A stretch of DNA of 60,026 nucleotides, from the NCBI GenBank assembly GCA_937921505.1, contig CAKZUB010000036.1:1-60026 (forward strand). Direction: 5' to 3'. The notes below the pieces were generated by a model. It was not told the origin of the DNA. It ran no database searches and worked only from the letters and a program-made list of their open reading frames with translations. A program made the translations under genes and the position numbers. The stretch comes from an uncultured Clostridia bacterium (GTDB taxonomy: Bacteria; Bacillota; Clostridia; Lachnospirales; Cellulosilyticaceae). Of this stretch, positions 25,925 to 34,248 are shown one piece after another (position 1 is the stretch's first letter; each line of letters opens with the position of its first letter).

Positions 25925-26833
25925 ATGCAAAAAAAATTATCAATTATGGAGATAGAGCGTTTTGCCATTCACGATGGACCGGGTATACGTACGACGGTTT
26001 TTTTGCAAGGATGTCCCTTGCATTGTTTATGGTGCGCTAATCCGGAGTCGCAGAAAATAGGCATGCACTTGTTATATTTTGCTCATAAATGTGTTGGATG
26101 TGGCGCTTGTTATAGAGCCTGTCAGTATGAAGCTATTTCTTTTGAAAACGAAAGACCAGTTTTTCATAGAGAAAAATGCGTCCAATGCAGAAAGTGCGAA
26201 GAGGTGTGCATTCCAAATGCCATACACTTTTCAGGTGAAGTAATGGAAGTTAGCGACATTGTAGATAGAATATTGAGGGATAAAGAGTATTATAAAAATT
26301 CTGGAGGTGGCGTTACTATTTCCGGAGGCGAAGCATTTGTTCAGTTTGAAGGCTTTATGGAACTACTGAAACAATGCAAAGAACATAAAATTCATACAGC
26401 AGTAGAGACATGCGGACAATATAGTACAGAGAAAATAAGAGAAGTAATGCCACTCGTGGATTTATTCCTCTTTGATTTGAAGCATACGAATGCTCAAAAA
26501 CTATATGAATATACAGGCGGAGATTTACACCAAATACTAGCTAATATACAGTACGTAGCAAGTACTGACCCAACTAAAATTATTATCAGAGTTCCAGTTC
26601 TTCCAGGATTTAATTTCGATGAACAATCTCTTGAAGATATGTTCGATAAAATTGTGGAGTATGGTATAAAAAACGTACATTTATTACCATATCATACATT
26701 AGGCGTTAATAAGTACGAACAATTAGGACGACCTTATACCTTTGCTTCTACAACTAGCGTAATGAAAGAAGAGTTGGTACCCTACAAAAAGTTGGGTGAA
26801 AGTAAGGGGCTGAGAGTTCAAATTGGAGGATAA
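25925..26833 (+). CDS. Glycyl radical enzyme activase (radical SAM)
   Basis: 302 residues. The radical SAM cluster motif is CPLHCLWC (Cys30, 34, 37), after FAIHDGPGIRTTVFLQG. A typical insert with two more 4Fe-4S sites follows: CVGCGACYRAC and CVQCRKCEEVC. GGVTISGGEAFVQF is the SAM-binding GGE motif. This ferredoxin-insert form is the one that activates eliminase-type enzymes rather than plain PflA. It abstracts a hydrogen from Gly736 of the enzyme encoded just upstream. The following dehydrogenase gene starts one base after its stop. Confidence 0.92.
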   Translation: MQKKLSIMEIERFAIHDGPGIRTTVFLQGCPLHCLWCANPESQKIGMHLLYFAHKCVGCGACYRACQYEAISFENERPVFHREKCVQCRKCEEVCIPNAIHFSGEVMEVSDIVDRILRDKEYYKNSGGGVTISGGEAFVQFEGFMELLKQCKEHKIHTAVETCGQYSTEKIREVMPLVDLFLFDLKHTNAQKLYEYTGGDLHQILANIQYVASTDPTKIIIRVPVLPGFNFDEQSLEDMFDKIVEYGIKNVHLLPYHTLGVNKYEQLGRPYTFASTTSVMKEELVPYKKLGESKGLRVQIGG

Positions 26834-26834
26834 G

Positions 26835-27821
26835 ATGAATAAAATCAGGTTTGCAATTATTGGTACCAATTTTATTTCTATGAGATTTTTAGAAGCAGCG
26901 CGCCTGGTTAATCAATTTGAGCTTGCAGCGGTTTATTCGCGAAGTAAAGAAAAGGGAAGAACATTTATACAGGATATAAAGCGTGTTGAGGTATTCGATA
27001 ATTTAGATGATCTAGCAAAGGCAAAGGATATAGATGCAGTATATATTGCAAGTCCGACATGTTGTCACGCTGCACAAAGTATTCAGATGCTAAAAAGTAA
27101 AAAGCATGTTTTTTGCGAAAAACCTGTTGCATCCAATTCGTTGGAATGGAAAAAAATGATGAAGGCTGCTGATGAAAATAAAGTTATTGTTTTAGAAGCA
27201 ATGCGTCCTCTTTTTACACCGGGCTACAAAAGGATTAAAGAAAATCTCTTGAAAGTTGGGAATATAAGAAGAGTTAGTTTAAGTTACTGTCAGTATTCAT
27301 CTAGATACGATCAGTTTAAAAAAGGGATTAGAGAAAATGCATTTAGACCAGAGCTTTCAAATGGTGCGTTGATGGACATAGGCGTTTATTGCGTGGAAGT
27401 GTTAGTTGGATTATTTGGTAAGCCAAGCCGAATTTGCGCACATGGATATATCCTTCCTGAAAGTATTGATGGGATGGGGAGTGTAACAGCAGTATATGAT
27501 GGTATGCAGGCAGATCTTGTGTATTCTAAAATTACAGATTCGAAGATACAGTGTGAAATACAAGGAGAAAAGGGAACACTTTACTTTAATGATATTGTTG
27601 GACCTAGAAATATTAGCATAAGGTATAGAGATGGGTCTTGTGAAATACTGCCAGAAGATGCAAACCCATGTGATATGACTTATGAAATTGAAACCTTTAT
27701 GGATATGATTCATACAGAGTGCTTTCACAGTGAGTACAATAAAATATCTTCAGCAGCGATGGAAGTCATAGATGAAGCGAGAAGACAAATTGGCATTGTT
27801 TTTCCGGCAGACTTATACTAA
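26835..27821 (+). CDS. Gfo/Idh/MocA-family NAD(P)-dependent dehydrogenase
   Basis: 328 residues from ATG 26835 behind TTGGAGGAT, which lies in the end of the activase gene. N-terminal Rossmann fold (FAIIGTNFISMRFLEAA; the usual GxGxxG is altered to GTNFIS). The family motif VFCEKPVASN carries the catalytic lysine, followed by the C-terminal beta-sheet domain with MDIGVYCVEVLVGLFG. Relatives oxidise or reduce sugar ring hydroxyls, inositols or keto-sugars. As last gene of the island it may reduce or oxidise the intermediate made by the glycyl radical enzyme, or prepare its substrate. Confidence 0.83.
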   Translation: MNKIRFAIIGTNFISMRFLEAARLVNQFELAAVYSRSKEKGRTFIQDIKRVEVFDNLDDLAKAKDIDAVYIASPTCCHAAQSIQMLKSKKHVFCEKPVASNSLEWKKMMKAADENKVIVLEAMRPLFTPGYKRIKENLLKVGNIRRVSLSYCQYSSRYDQFKKGIRENAFRPELSNGALMDIGVYCVEVLVGLFGKPSRICAHGYILPESIDGMGSVTAVYDGMQADLVYSKITDSKIQCEIQGEKGTLYFNDIVGPRNISIRYRDGSCEILPEDANPCDMTYEIETFMDMIHTECFHSEYNKISSAAMEVIDEARRQIGIVFPADLY

Positions 27822-27854
27822 ATAGATAGCGCATAGTTTGATGACGCGTACACT

Positions 27855-27877
27855 AGTCCCCGATTTGGGGGCTTTTG
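27855..27877 (+). terminator. Terminator of the glycyl radical enzyme operon
   Basis: AGTCCCC (27855-27861) pairs with GGGGGCT (27867-27873) around GATTT, followed by TTTTGC. Short but GC-rich. Confidence 0.6.
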
Positions 27878-27987
27878 CATATGCGTAGGCAAGATATCCT
27901 AAAGGTAATCACATCTAAGTACAAATAAGTATAAGCTCAAGAAATGGGCTAGGTTATACGAGATAGGATATTAAGTAGGCTTTTTGA

Positions 27988-28179
27988 TATGAGGCTGGGG
28001 TAGATGTATTTCACCCAGTTCAAAAAGGTTGCATGGATGAGATGGAAACTGTAAAGAAGTATGGAGATAGAATGGCTTTTTTGGCAGGTGTTGATGTCCA
28101 GCATCTTTTGCCAGAAGGAACTACAGACGAAGTGCGTAAAGGAATCACGGAAGTTATAAGTCTATATAAACGTATTTAA
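27988..28179 (+). pseudogene. 3' fragment of a UroD-like methyltransferase gene
   Basis: An open frame without a start encodes YEAGVDVFHPVQKGCMDEMETVKKYGDRMAFLAGVDVQHLLPEGTTDEVRKGITEVISLYKRI. It matches the C-terminal part of UroD-family proteins such as that at 28318 (AGIDILNPVQ, WGGGVDTQQVLPFGTPEEVRAQV). A stop lies immediately upstream (27985-27987) and roughly the first 280 codons are absent. It is on the opposite strand to the intact copy. Confidence 0.8.
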
Positions 28180-28184
28180 AAGCG

Positions 28185-28235
28185 AAAACCTACTTGACAT
28201 CATATGAAAATATGAAGTTAAGTAGGTTTTTACTT
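28185..28235 (+). terminator. Terminator after the UroD remnant
   Basis: AAAACCTACTT (28185-28195) pairs exactly with AAGTAGGTTTT (28220-28230), then T-rich sequence. A related hairpin with the same left arm lies at 30590-30633. Confidence 0.75.
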
Positions 28236-28334
28236 TCTATGCTAAGGGGCTTCTTTTTATACCAACATCTTTTGCTAGAAGAGACTACAAGAGAAGTGCG
28301 TAAAGGAATTATGGAAGTTATAGATTCTGATTAA
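28236..28334 (+). pseudogene. Mosaic scrap: half terminator plus second UroD 3' fragment
   Basis: Bases about 28236-28260 (CTATGCTAAGGGG, C, TTTTTAT) match the right half of the terminator at 39698-39722 but lack its left half. Bases 28262-28334 encode HLLLEETTREVRKGIMEVIDSD and a stop, a near copy of the end of the remnant just upstream (HLLPEGTTDEVRKGITEVI). The end overlaps the last codons of the opposite-strand gene at 28318 by 17 bases. Confidence 0.65.
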
Positions 28335-29589
28335 ACTGTTTCACGGCGTCGTACATTGCAATAAGATTTTCAACAGGCGTTTTACCCACTACGTTATGAA
28401 TAGGATTAAAGATAAATCCACCTCCGGGAGAGAAAATATCAAGTCTTTCTTTAACTTGCGCACGCACTTCTTCAGGAGTACCAAATGGAAGAACTTGTTG
28501 CGTGTCTACTCCACCACCCCAAAAAACAAACTTATCTCCATATTTTTCTTTAAGCATTTTAGGATCCATACCAGCCGCAGAGCACTGTACGGGGTTGAGA
28601 ATATCGATCCCTGCATCAGCAAAGTCATCTAGTAGAGGGACGATGGCACCACAGGTATGATAAAAGACTTTCCAATTCGTATTTTGGTGTACCCAATCAT
28701 TTAATTTCTTGTGAAAAGGCTTATAAATTGTACGATAGGTTTCTACAGAAGCAAAAGGGCCATTTTGTGTACCAAAATCTGTACCACTTAGCCAAACAGC
28801 TTGGACCCTATCACCTACAGCTTGTTTGTAGATCTCAAGATTTTTAAGAGCTACTTCACATTGCATATCAAAGATTTCCATAATATATTCAGGATAAAGA
28901 ATATGTGCCATCAGCCAATCTTCCATTTTTCTAATGCCCTGTGGTGCTTTTTTGAGCCATGCAGCAGGAAGTCCCGCGACATCACCAAAACCGCCGCCGC
29001 CGCACATGCCAATGACGCCATACTTTGTTTCGGTATGCAGTCGTATAGATTCTTGCTCTAAGAACTTAGCTGTGTCATGGTCAAATACAGAAAAATCTTC
29101 AGCAAAATCCTCACGGGCATTTAGATTATCTTCATCAAAGTTACCGCCACGATCAATATTATCAAAGAAATAACCACCAGCAGGCAGCTTCATACTAGGC
29201 GGAAAACGATCATCTCCTTGTGCATACGTGTAAGTAACCCCATTTTGATCAACATTAAGTTTCATATCACCGGCTATATAAGTAGGTGTACCATCAGGCA
29301 TCATCCAAGGCTTCCAGTTATTATTTTTTATGCCCAGGAAGTTTGCGGGATTCCATAGTCCGATGACATCAGCTCCTACAGCACTTAACACATCTTCGTC
29401 AACTGTTCCAAGAATTTGAAAAGGCTCATGCACCTTAATCGGTTTAGCAGGCAGACCTAAAGCCTCACGAAGCTGATAAAGGGTACTTGCACTTATACCT
29501 GTTTGAGAAGTTGAACCTAAATCCATAACGACACGGTCAGGCTCTTCGTGGTTTAAAGTTTTAATAAATCTTTCTCTGGAATTCATCAT
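28318..29589 (-). CDS. UroD-like (cobalamin-dependent type) methyltransferase family protein
   Basis: 423 residues; two adjacent ATGs follow AGGGGTGAT, and the second gives better spacing. It has the uroporphyrinogen-decarboxylase / MtaA-CmuA TIM barrel: RFIKTLNHEEPDRVVMD at the N-terminus, FYHTCGAIVPLLDDFADAGIDILNPVQ in the middle, and WGGGVDTQQVLPFGTPEEVR near the end. The His-x-Cys pair in FYHTCG is a zinc ligand set in methyltransferase relatives. The arginines of true HemE are not evident, and the sugar-linked setting argues against haem synthesis. No corrinoid protein gene is nearby. It is divergent from the AraC gene at 29727. Methyl donor and acceptor are unknown. Confidence 0.75.
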   Translation of the reverse strand: MMNSRERFIKTLNHEEPDRVVMDLGSTSQTGISASTLYQLREALGLPAKPIKVHEPFQILGTVDEDVLSAVGADVIGLWNPANFLGIKNNNWKPWMMPDGTPTYIAGDMKLNVDQNGVTYTYAQGDDRFPPSMKLPAGGYFFDNIDRGGNFDEDNLNAREDFAEDFSVFDHDTAKFLEQESIRLHTETKYGVIGMCGGGGFGDVAGLPAAWLKKAPQGIRKMEDWLMAHILYPEYIMEIFDMQCEVALKNLEIYKQAVGDRVQAVWLSGTDFGTQNGPFASVETYRTIYKPFHKKLNDWVHQNTNWKVFYHTCGAIVPLLDDFADAGIDILNPVQCSAAGMDPKMLKEKYGDKFVFWGGGVDTQQVLPFGTPEEVRAQVKERLDIFSPGGGFIFNPIHNVVGKTPVENLIAMYDAVKQFNQNL

Positions 29590-29726
29590 TTATCACCCCT
29601 ATATTTAATAATCTTGCTTATTTAGATAGGCTTATTATATAATGAAAATACAAATGAATCATTAGGATAGATTGCTAAGATATATTAAAATCTTGCTGCT
29701 AAGTGAAAAGGCGTAGGGAGACAGGT

Positions 29727-30572
29727 ATGGAAATTAATGAAGCAGGCGTATTAAATACATCTGAAATGCATTTTTGTACACCAAGCAATAATGCTAAAAT
29801 GATGTTTTTCTATTTAACCAGTGTGGGGCATTTTTATTGTGATGGTAATTATGTCGTTAAAAGAGATACTTTTAACAGCTTTCTTCTGATGGTTGTGGTA
29901 AAAGGAGAAGGAACAGTTGCTTTTGAAGGGAAGACGTATGCTATTAAAGCAAACGACTTAGTATTTTTGAATTGTCATAAGCCGCACTGTTATAAATCAT
30001 CAGGTGGTTGGGAAACTTATTGGGTGCATTTTGACAGTCAATTAGCCAGTCATTTTTTTGATCTTATTTATGATAGAATGGGGTGTGTCATTCCATTATT
30101 TGATAACCTCTGTATAAAAAAGAATATAGAAAATATTATACAATCTTTCAGTGAAGAAGAACCTCTAGCAGAGCCTGTTGTATCAGCGTACTTGCATACG
30201 ATTCTTACAGAACTTATTATGCATACAAATGCTTTCCAAAATATTTCACAAGGGACGGGATTTGTGTTAGATGCTATCATTTACATCGAGGCCAACTATG
30301 ATAAGCAGTTGACACTGCAAGAAGTAGCGGAAAAAGTGAATATAAGTCTCTTTCATTTTTCGAGAGTATTTAAAAAAGAAACAGGCTATGCACCTTATGA
30401 ATATATTATTAAAACACGTATTAACCATGCTAAAAACCTACTTAAAAGGTCTGATAAAACAGTTAAGCAAGTTGCTTTTGAAGTTGGATTTAATAGTGAG
30501 ACTAATTTTATACAGACTTTTCATCGTATGACTCATATGACCCCCTATGTTTTTAAAATGACACCAGTATAA
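29727..30572 (+). CDS. AraC-family transcriptional regulator
   Basis: 281 residues from ATG 29727, behind TAGGGAGACAGGT; the upstream ATG region lacks spacing. N-terminal cupin-like domain with GHFYCDGNYVVKRD, VVKGEGTVAFEGKTYAIKANDLVFLNCHKPHCYK and WETYWVHFD. C-terminal HTH pair: LTLQEVAEKVNISLFHFSRVFKKETGYAPYEYI and VKQVAFEVGFNSETNFIQTFHRM. It is divergently transcribed from the UroD-like gene at 28318 and probably controls it. The same divergent arrangement recurs at 55499/56479. Paralogue of the regulator at 16685. Confidence 0.87.
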   Translation: MEINEAGVLNTSEMHFCTPSNNAKMMFFYLTSVGHFYCDGNYVVKRDTFNSFLLMVVVKGEGTVAFEGKTYAIKANDLVFLNCHKPHCYKSSGGWETYWVHFDSQLASHFFDLIYDRMGCVIPLFDNLCIKKNIENIIQSFSEEEPLAEPVVSAYLHTILTELIMHTNAFQNISQGTGFVLDAIIYIEANYDKQLTLQEVAEKVNISLFHFSRVFKKETGYAPYEYIIKTRINHAKNLLKRSDKTVKQVAFEVGFNSETNFIQTFHRMTHMTPYVFKMTPV

Positions 30573-30589
30573 TGGAAAAATCAAAAGCT

Positions 30590-30633
30590 AAAACCTACTT
30601 GAAATCCTATGAAAGGTTGAAAGTGGTTTTTGT
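30590..30633 (+). terminator. Terminator after the AraC gene
   Basis: AAAACCTACTT (30590-30600) pairs imperfectly with AAAGTGGTTTT (30620-30630), then TTG. The left part through TATGAAA matches the hairpin at 28185, so related terminators flank the UroD/AraC module in the same orientation. Confidence 0.6.
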
Positions 30634-30733
30634 ATTGTAAACAGAGTACTTTTATAATAATCTATTGAGGTAAGATCTTCTTGCTTGATTTATAACGGAT
30701 AAAAATTTAAATAGTAAATGAGGTTCTAATCCT

Positions 30734-32518
30734 ATGAAAAGAAGCTATAAAAGAAAAATTTTTAAAAGAAATATAAAAACTAAATTAGTATTATCTTTTA
30801 TAGGCATTACGATACTCCCTATAGTACTTATATGTATGTATTCGTATTGGAATTTACAAGATAGTATCAAACAAAATTATTACCAAGATAGTAAGCAGGC
30901 AATAATAGGATTCGATAGTAACTTAACTATATATTTTAATGAGTTAGAGAAATTAACTACAAGTATATTTAAATCTAAAGATATACAGTCAATACTTACA
31001 AGTGAACCTGAAACAGAGTTAAATAAGCTTAAAAGTTATTGGATACTGGATGTGTATTTGAATAATCTTATTTTGGCAAGGCCTGATGTAAGTCATCTGA
31101 AAATATATTCTAAAACAGATATAGTCTACGAAAAAAACATGACTTCGACAGAAAAGTTATTTGATACAGATCAAGAGGTAATAAGGATTTTAGAGAAAAA
31201 TAATAGTAAATTTGTAATTTATGGAACAAGAAAGTCTGATACTTCTACGCAGCATCCACGGTATTATATAACTGTGGGCAGGCAAATAAAGAATCTTAAT
31301 TCTGGTGAAGATATAGGTTATGTTATAATTGACCTTTCGTATGATATGATAAATAAAATCTTTTATAATAAAAATGCCAAAGATAACATGTTAGTAGTAA
31401 ATTCAAATGGAAGTATTATATATGATAGAGAAAATAAAAATAATATAACAAAAAACTACAATGATATAGAAGAATATAAAGATCATTATGAAGGTGAAAA
31501 AGAAAAAAAATATATTGCTCGAATAGATAGTGAAAAACTAGGATGGAGCTATATAAGAATTACTAATATGAATAATTTGTTTGGAACTATAAATAAAATA
31601 GCTAAAACTTTAATAGTGATGGGCAGTTCTTGTTTTTTAGCATTTTTATGTGTCGCTATTGTGATTTCAAATAATATTTCTAAACCCTTAAAAAAATTAG
31701 AAGATACTATGGAAAAAGCAGAAAGTAATAACTTTAATGAGATAGCATTAATACCTAACACTTATGACGAAGTAAATAATCTTACAAGGCGTTTTAATGT
31801 TATGCTTGTAGAAATCCATAGGTTAATTGAAAATGAAAAAGAAATTGAGAAGAAGAAGGCAAAATCTGATTATAGAGCCTTACAATTACAAATTACACCA
31901 CACTTTCTATATAATTCATTAGAATCAATTAATTGTTTAGCACAAATTCGAGGCGTTCAGGATATTTCAGAAATGGTTTTAAGTCTAGCAGATATTTTTA
32001 AATATAATATGAGACATGATGTAAAATATGTAAGGCTAGAAGATGAAATCAAACATGTAAAGAATTATTGTATGTTACAAGCAGTGCTTTTTCAGGACAA
32101 GTTTAAGATCATTTATCATTTGGAGGATAAATATCTTGAATGCAAAGTTCTTAAATTTATGTTACAGCCAATAGTAGAAAATGCTATAAATCATGGGATG
32201 AAAAGTTTGAAAGAGAATGGAAGAATAGTTATAAGTGTATTAGATACATCAGAAGAAATAATAGTGAGTGTTTCAGATAATGGAAGTGGCATGTCTCAGG
32301 ATAATGAAGAAGAATTAAATGAGTTATTAAGTAAGGATATTAATCAAATATATAATTACAACGCTAATAAGAGCAGTATTGGTTTATCTAATGTACACTT
32401 AAGATTGAAGTTGAGTTTTGGTGAAAAGGCAGGGTTAAGTATTATTACTAAAGAAAACGAAGGAACAACAGTAAATATTCATATACCGATAGAAAGAAGT
32501 GAAGAGCGTGACTTATAA
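30734..32518 (+). CDS. YesM-type sensor histidine kinase
   Basis: 594 residues. Membrane segment at about 21-42, a large extracellular sensor (about 45-290, Cache-like), second membrane segment at about 292-315, then HAMP (SNNISKPLKKLEDTMEKAESNNF). The histidine kinase region has ITPHFLYNSLESINCLAQI with phospho-acceptor His390, and the ATPase domain shows VENAINHGM, DNGSGM and IGLSNVHLRL. This group senses extracellular sugars or binding proteins. The response regulator overlaps its end and a CUT1 importer follows, so it should control uptake of that sugar. Confidence 0.9.
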   Translation: MKRSYKRKIFKRNIKTKLVLSFIGITILPIVLICMYSYWNLQDSIKQNYYQDSKQAIIGFDSNLTIYFNELEKLTTSIFKSKDIQSILTSEPETELNKLKSYWILDVYLNNLILARPDVSHLKIYSKTDIVYEKNMTSTEKLFDTDQEVIRILEKNNSKFVIYGTRKSDTSTQHPRYYITVGRQIKNLNSGEDIGYVIIDLSYDMINKIFYNKNAKDNMLVVNSNGSIIYDRENKNNITKNYNDIEEYKDHYEGEKEKKYIARIDSEKLGWSYIRITNMNNLFGTINKIAKTLIVMGSSCFLAFLCVAIVISNNISKPLKKLEDTMEKAESNNFNEIALIPNTYDEVNNLTRRFNVMLVEIHRLIENEKEIEKKKAKSDYRALQLQITPHFLYNSLESINCLAQIRGVQDISEMVLSLADIFKYNMRHDVKYVRLEDEIKHVKNYCMLQAVLFQDKFKIIYHLEDKYLECKVLKFMLQPIVENAINHGMKSLKENGRIVISVLDTSEEIIVSVSDNGSGMSQDNEEELNELLSKDINQIYNYNANKSSIGLSNVHLRLKLSFGEKAGLSIITKENEGTTVNIHIPIERSEERDL

Positions 32519-33986
32519 AATTTTAATAGTGGATGATAACCCTCTTATAAGAATGGGGCTTATAAGCATGATACAATGGGAACAATTTAATGCTCAATTA
32601 TGCGCAGAAGCAGAAAATGGTTCTCAAGCATTGAGCATTATAGAAAAAGAGCAACCGGATTTGGTCATAACAGATATTAGAATGCCTGAAAAAGATGGAT
32701 TGTTTTTACTAAAAGAGATACAAGAAAGGTATTCTCAAATTTCTACTATTGTTGTAAGTGCATATGATGAATTTGATTATGCCAAACAAGCGATATGTTC
32801 AGGTAGTCTAAATTATATCCTCAAACCTATTAATCCTAAAGAGCTAAACGATACAGTAAGAAAAGCTTTAACTGAATCTGAAAAACGAAAGAGTGAAATG
32901 CTCACTAAACAAACATGGGGGTTATATGACAGGCTCAAGGAAGAAATTTTACAAAAAAGTATGGGCAGTAATGTTAATATAGTTACAATAGTATTTAGTT
33001 TTAAATGTGAGATAGGCTCAGAACCTGAAATAAGCGATATTACAGAGTTAATAGATCATATTGATTTAGATTATATTGTTATGAGAAAAGACAAAATATA
33101 TGTACTTATTATATATAGTAATAACATAATCAGTGTTCAAAGAATAGAAGAGTTATGCAATCCATTTATTAAAAATATAAAAACTTTTATTGATAAAAAA
33201 AGTCTATTTGGTATTTCACTGCCCTGTAAATTAGATCAATTTGAGAATTCTTATAATAACGCTATATATGCTTCTGCAAATACGATATTTTATGAATGTG
33301 ACTACTTAATTTATGAAAAAATGCCCCAAAATGAGAGCTTAAGTATTAGTTTAGAAGTGTATGAAAAAGAAATAAAGCTTTATATTGTGAGTGGAAACTA
33401 TAGTAAGGTAGGTGATATAATAAATCAAATAAGAAATAGTATTAAGGTTAGAACCAATGCTAATCATAATAGCCTATTAACAGTATCGATAGACTTATTA
33501 AAAATATTGCTAGCAGTAGACAAAAAATATATTGATAAAATTAGAATCATAATGATGAGACTTGAAAACCACTATCAAAAAATAGAATTTTTTAGTGTGG
33601 AAGAAATTAATAGTGCAGTAGACACTATTGTTCAAGAAATAGCAGATGACTATATTAGGAATATAAGAGATAAAAGTGATTTAATTTATAGAATAAAAAA
33701 TATGATCGCGCTAAACTACAGCAGTGATATAAGCCTTAGCTCTATATCTGAATTATTTTACGTTAATGCATCATATCTTAGTAGATTATTTAAAGAAGAA
33801 ACGGGTTGTAATTTAAATAAGTATATAACTCATGTGCGAATAGAGGTGGCAAAAAATTTATTAAAAAATACAGATGAAAAAATATGTAATATTGCAGAGA
33901 GAGTAGGTTATAGTGATAGCGATTATTTTATAAAGGTTTTTAAAAAAAGTACAGGGTTATCTCCTAATGCCTATAAAAAGATGTAA
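32508..33986 (+). CDS. YesN-type response regulator with AraC output domain
   Basis: About 493 residues. No ATG exists; GTG at 32508 (VTYKILIVDDNPLIRMG) or GTG at 32499 must start translation, inside the kinase gene (overlap 11-20 bases), which suggests coupling. Receiver domain 1-120 with Asp about 56 (VITDIRMPEKDG) and Lys in ILKPINP. A middle region of about 260 residues links to a C-terminal AraC HTH pair (SLSSISELFYVNASYLSRLFKEETGCNLNKYI; ICNIAERVGYSDSDYFIKVFKKSTGLSPNAYKK). Probable activator of the importer at 34249. Confidence 0.88.
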   Translation: MTYKILIVDDNPLIRMGLISMIQWEQFNAQLCAEAENGSQALSIIEKEQPDLVITDIRMPEKDGLFLLKEIQERYSQISTIVVSAYDEFDYAKQAICSGSLNYILKPINPKELNDTVRKALTESEKRKSEMLTKQTWGLYDRLKEEILQKSMGSNVNIVTIVFSFKCEIGSEPEISDITELIDHIDLDYIVMRKDKIYVLIIYSNNIISVQRIEELCNPFIKNIKTFIDKKSLFGISLPCKLDQFENSYNNAIYASANTIFYECDYLIYEKMPQNESLSISLEVYEKEIKLYIVSGNYSKVGDIINQIRNSIKVRTNANHNSLLTVSIDLLKILLAVDKKYIDKIRIIMMRLENHYQKIEFFSVEEINSAVDTIVQEIADDYIRNIRDKSDLIYRIKNMIALNYSSDISLSSISELFYVNASYLSRLFKEETGCNLNKYITHVRIEVAKNLLKNTDEKICNIAERVGYSDSDYFIKVFKKSTGLSPNAYKKM

Positions 33987-34248
33987 ATAATAAATTTATA
34001 TCTATTTTAAATAATTAACATATACTTTTATACAGGCAATTTTAACATGCTTTCAGCCTCTTTTGCTGTTATTTTCTAAACGTAGCAATAAAAGAACTGT
34101 TAATTGTTAGAAGTGCTTTTTTTATGTATAAATAATCGAAGGAAAGGTAAAAAAATTACTATATTTCGAACAAATTATTACCTACTTGTTTTGTAAATTA
34201 TGCACTAGAATATAAGTGTAAAAGAAAAAATAATAGGAGGAAATTAAT

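Noticed and set aside
28318..29589. Uroporphyrinogen decarboxylase for haem synthesis (hemE)
   Set aside because: The HTCG zinc-type motif, length of 423 residues, AraC neighbour and lack of haem genes fit the methyltransferase branch better.
33987..34248. Possible gene or riboswitch between the YesN gene and the CUT1 binding-protein gene
   Set aside because: Only short frames and weak inverted repeats (AGGTAA and TTACCT) are visible; nothing fits a known class.
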